5,749 nucleotides of DNA from NCBI RefSeq assembly GCF_001854865.1, contig NZ_MDDW01000028.1, positions 154,606 through 160,354 of the forward strand, written 5' to 3'. A program made the position numbers and the translations under genes. Under the pieces are notes generated by a model. The model saw only the letters and a list, made by a program, of their open reading frames with translations. It was not told the DNA's origin and did no database searches. Position 1 is the first letter of the stretch, and each line of letters begins with the position of its first letter. This DNA is from Rhizobium sp. LCM 4573. GTDB taxonomy: Bacteria; Pseudomonadota; Alphaproteobacteria; Rhizobiales; Rhizobiaceae. Positions 5,593 to 5,749 of this stretch are shown here, in pieces.

Positions 5593-5749
5593 CTAGATTT
5601 CCGGGCAGCCTCGGCGATTGGCAAAGGTGATCCGGTCCGGACCATTCCGGGTGAAACCTTCGACCGTTATGCTGCGGCGGGTTGCGCGGACGACCTCGGG
5701 ATCGCGGAAACCTTCGTCACGGGCGGCCGCACGGGCTGCGCGCGGGCTG
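5593..5749 (-). CDS. C-terminal end of an unidentified protein, partial
   Basis: A minus-strand frame is open from the right edge (first full codon at 5748-5746) to a TAG at 5595-5593. It gives 51 visible residues that end with RSITVEGFTRNGPDRITFAN followed by RRGCPEI. Support comes from the terminator that begins about 16 bases past the stop on the same strand, from GC-rich third positions typical of this genome, and from protein-like composition, with an Arg/Ala-rich part followed by a beta-strand-like end. I do not recognise the family. The start and most of the gene lie outside the window, and it converges on the tRNA-Pro gene. The single cysteine near the C-terminus (PE-C-G order reversed: GCPEI) carries no known motif that I can name. 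Confidence 0.6.
   Translation of the reverse strand, partial: SPRAARAAARDEGFRDPEVVRATRRSITVEGFTRNGPDRITFANRRGCPEI

Overview
The window looks like ordinary chromosomal DNA from an alphaproteobacterium of the order Rhizobiales, most likely Rhizobiaceae (Rhizobium/Agrobacterium/Sinorhizobium type). The reasons are the high GC content with strong third-position GC, a cytochrome bc1 chaperone of the Ubiq_cyt_C_chap family, a BA14K-family secreted protein, the gene order, and the C-terminal and wing motifs of the MerR-type regulator. The genus assignment is inference from protein style, not from a search.

Left block (96-3357, all + strand): a ubiquinol-cytochrome c chaperone, a DUF177 (YceD-like) protein, plsX and fabH. 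The first two genes are 7 bp apart, plsX follows after 113 bp, and fabH starts 19 bp after plsX. PlsX makes acyl-phosphate from acyl-ACP for phospholipid synthesis and FabH starts each new fatty acid chain, so this is a membrane-lipid cluster. The rpmF gene that sits between yceD and plsX in many bacteria is absent here.

Middle block (3358-4522): ihfA, encoding the alpha subunit of the DNA-bending integration host factor, has its own plausible CTTGAC-type promoter. It is followed by a MerR-type regulator with a TTG start, a recognisable -35/-10 pair, and a 6+6 bp dyad overlapping the -35.

Right block (4523-5749): a BA14K-type exported Arg/Tyr/Trp-rich protein sits behind a leader rich in inverted and direct repeats and ends in a textbook rho-independent terminator. 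Next come a complete tRNA-Pro(GGG) gene with encoded CCA, a gene-poor stretch with two small adjacent hairpins, a terminator whose T-run serves the minus strand, and the C-terminal end of a minus-strand gene that runs off the right edge. That last gene encodes about 51 visible residues of unknown function.

I found no mobile element, CRISPR array, toxin-antitoxin pair or evident new biological system. The items most worth a second look are the repeat-rich BA14K leader, the dyad at the MerR-gene promoter, the truncated unknown gene at the right edge, and the structured non-coding DNA around the tRNA.
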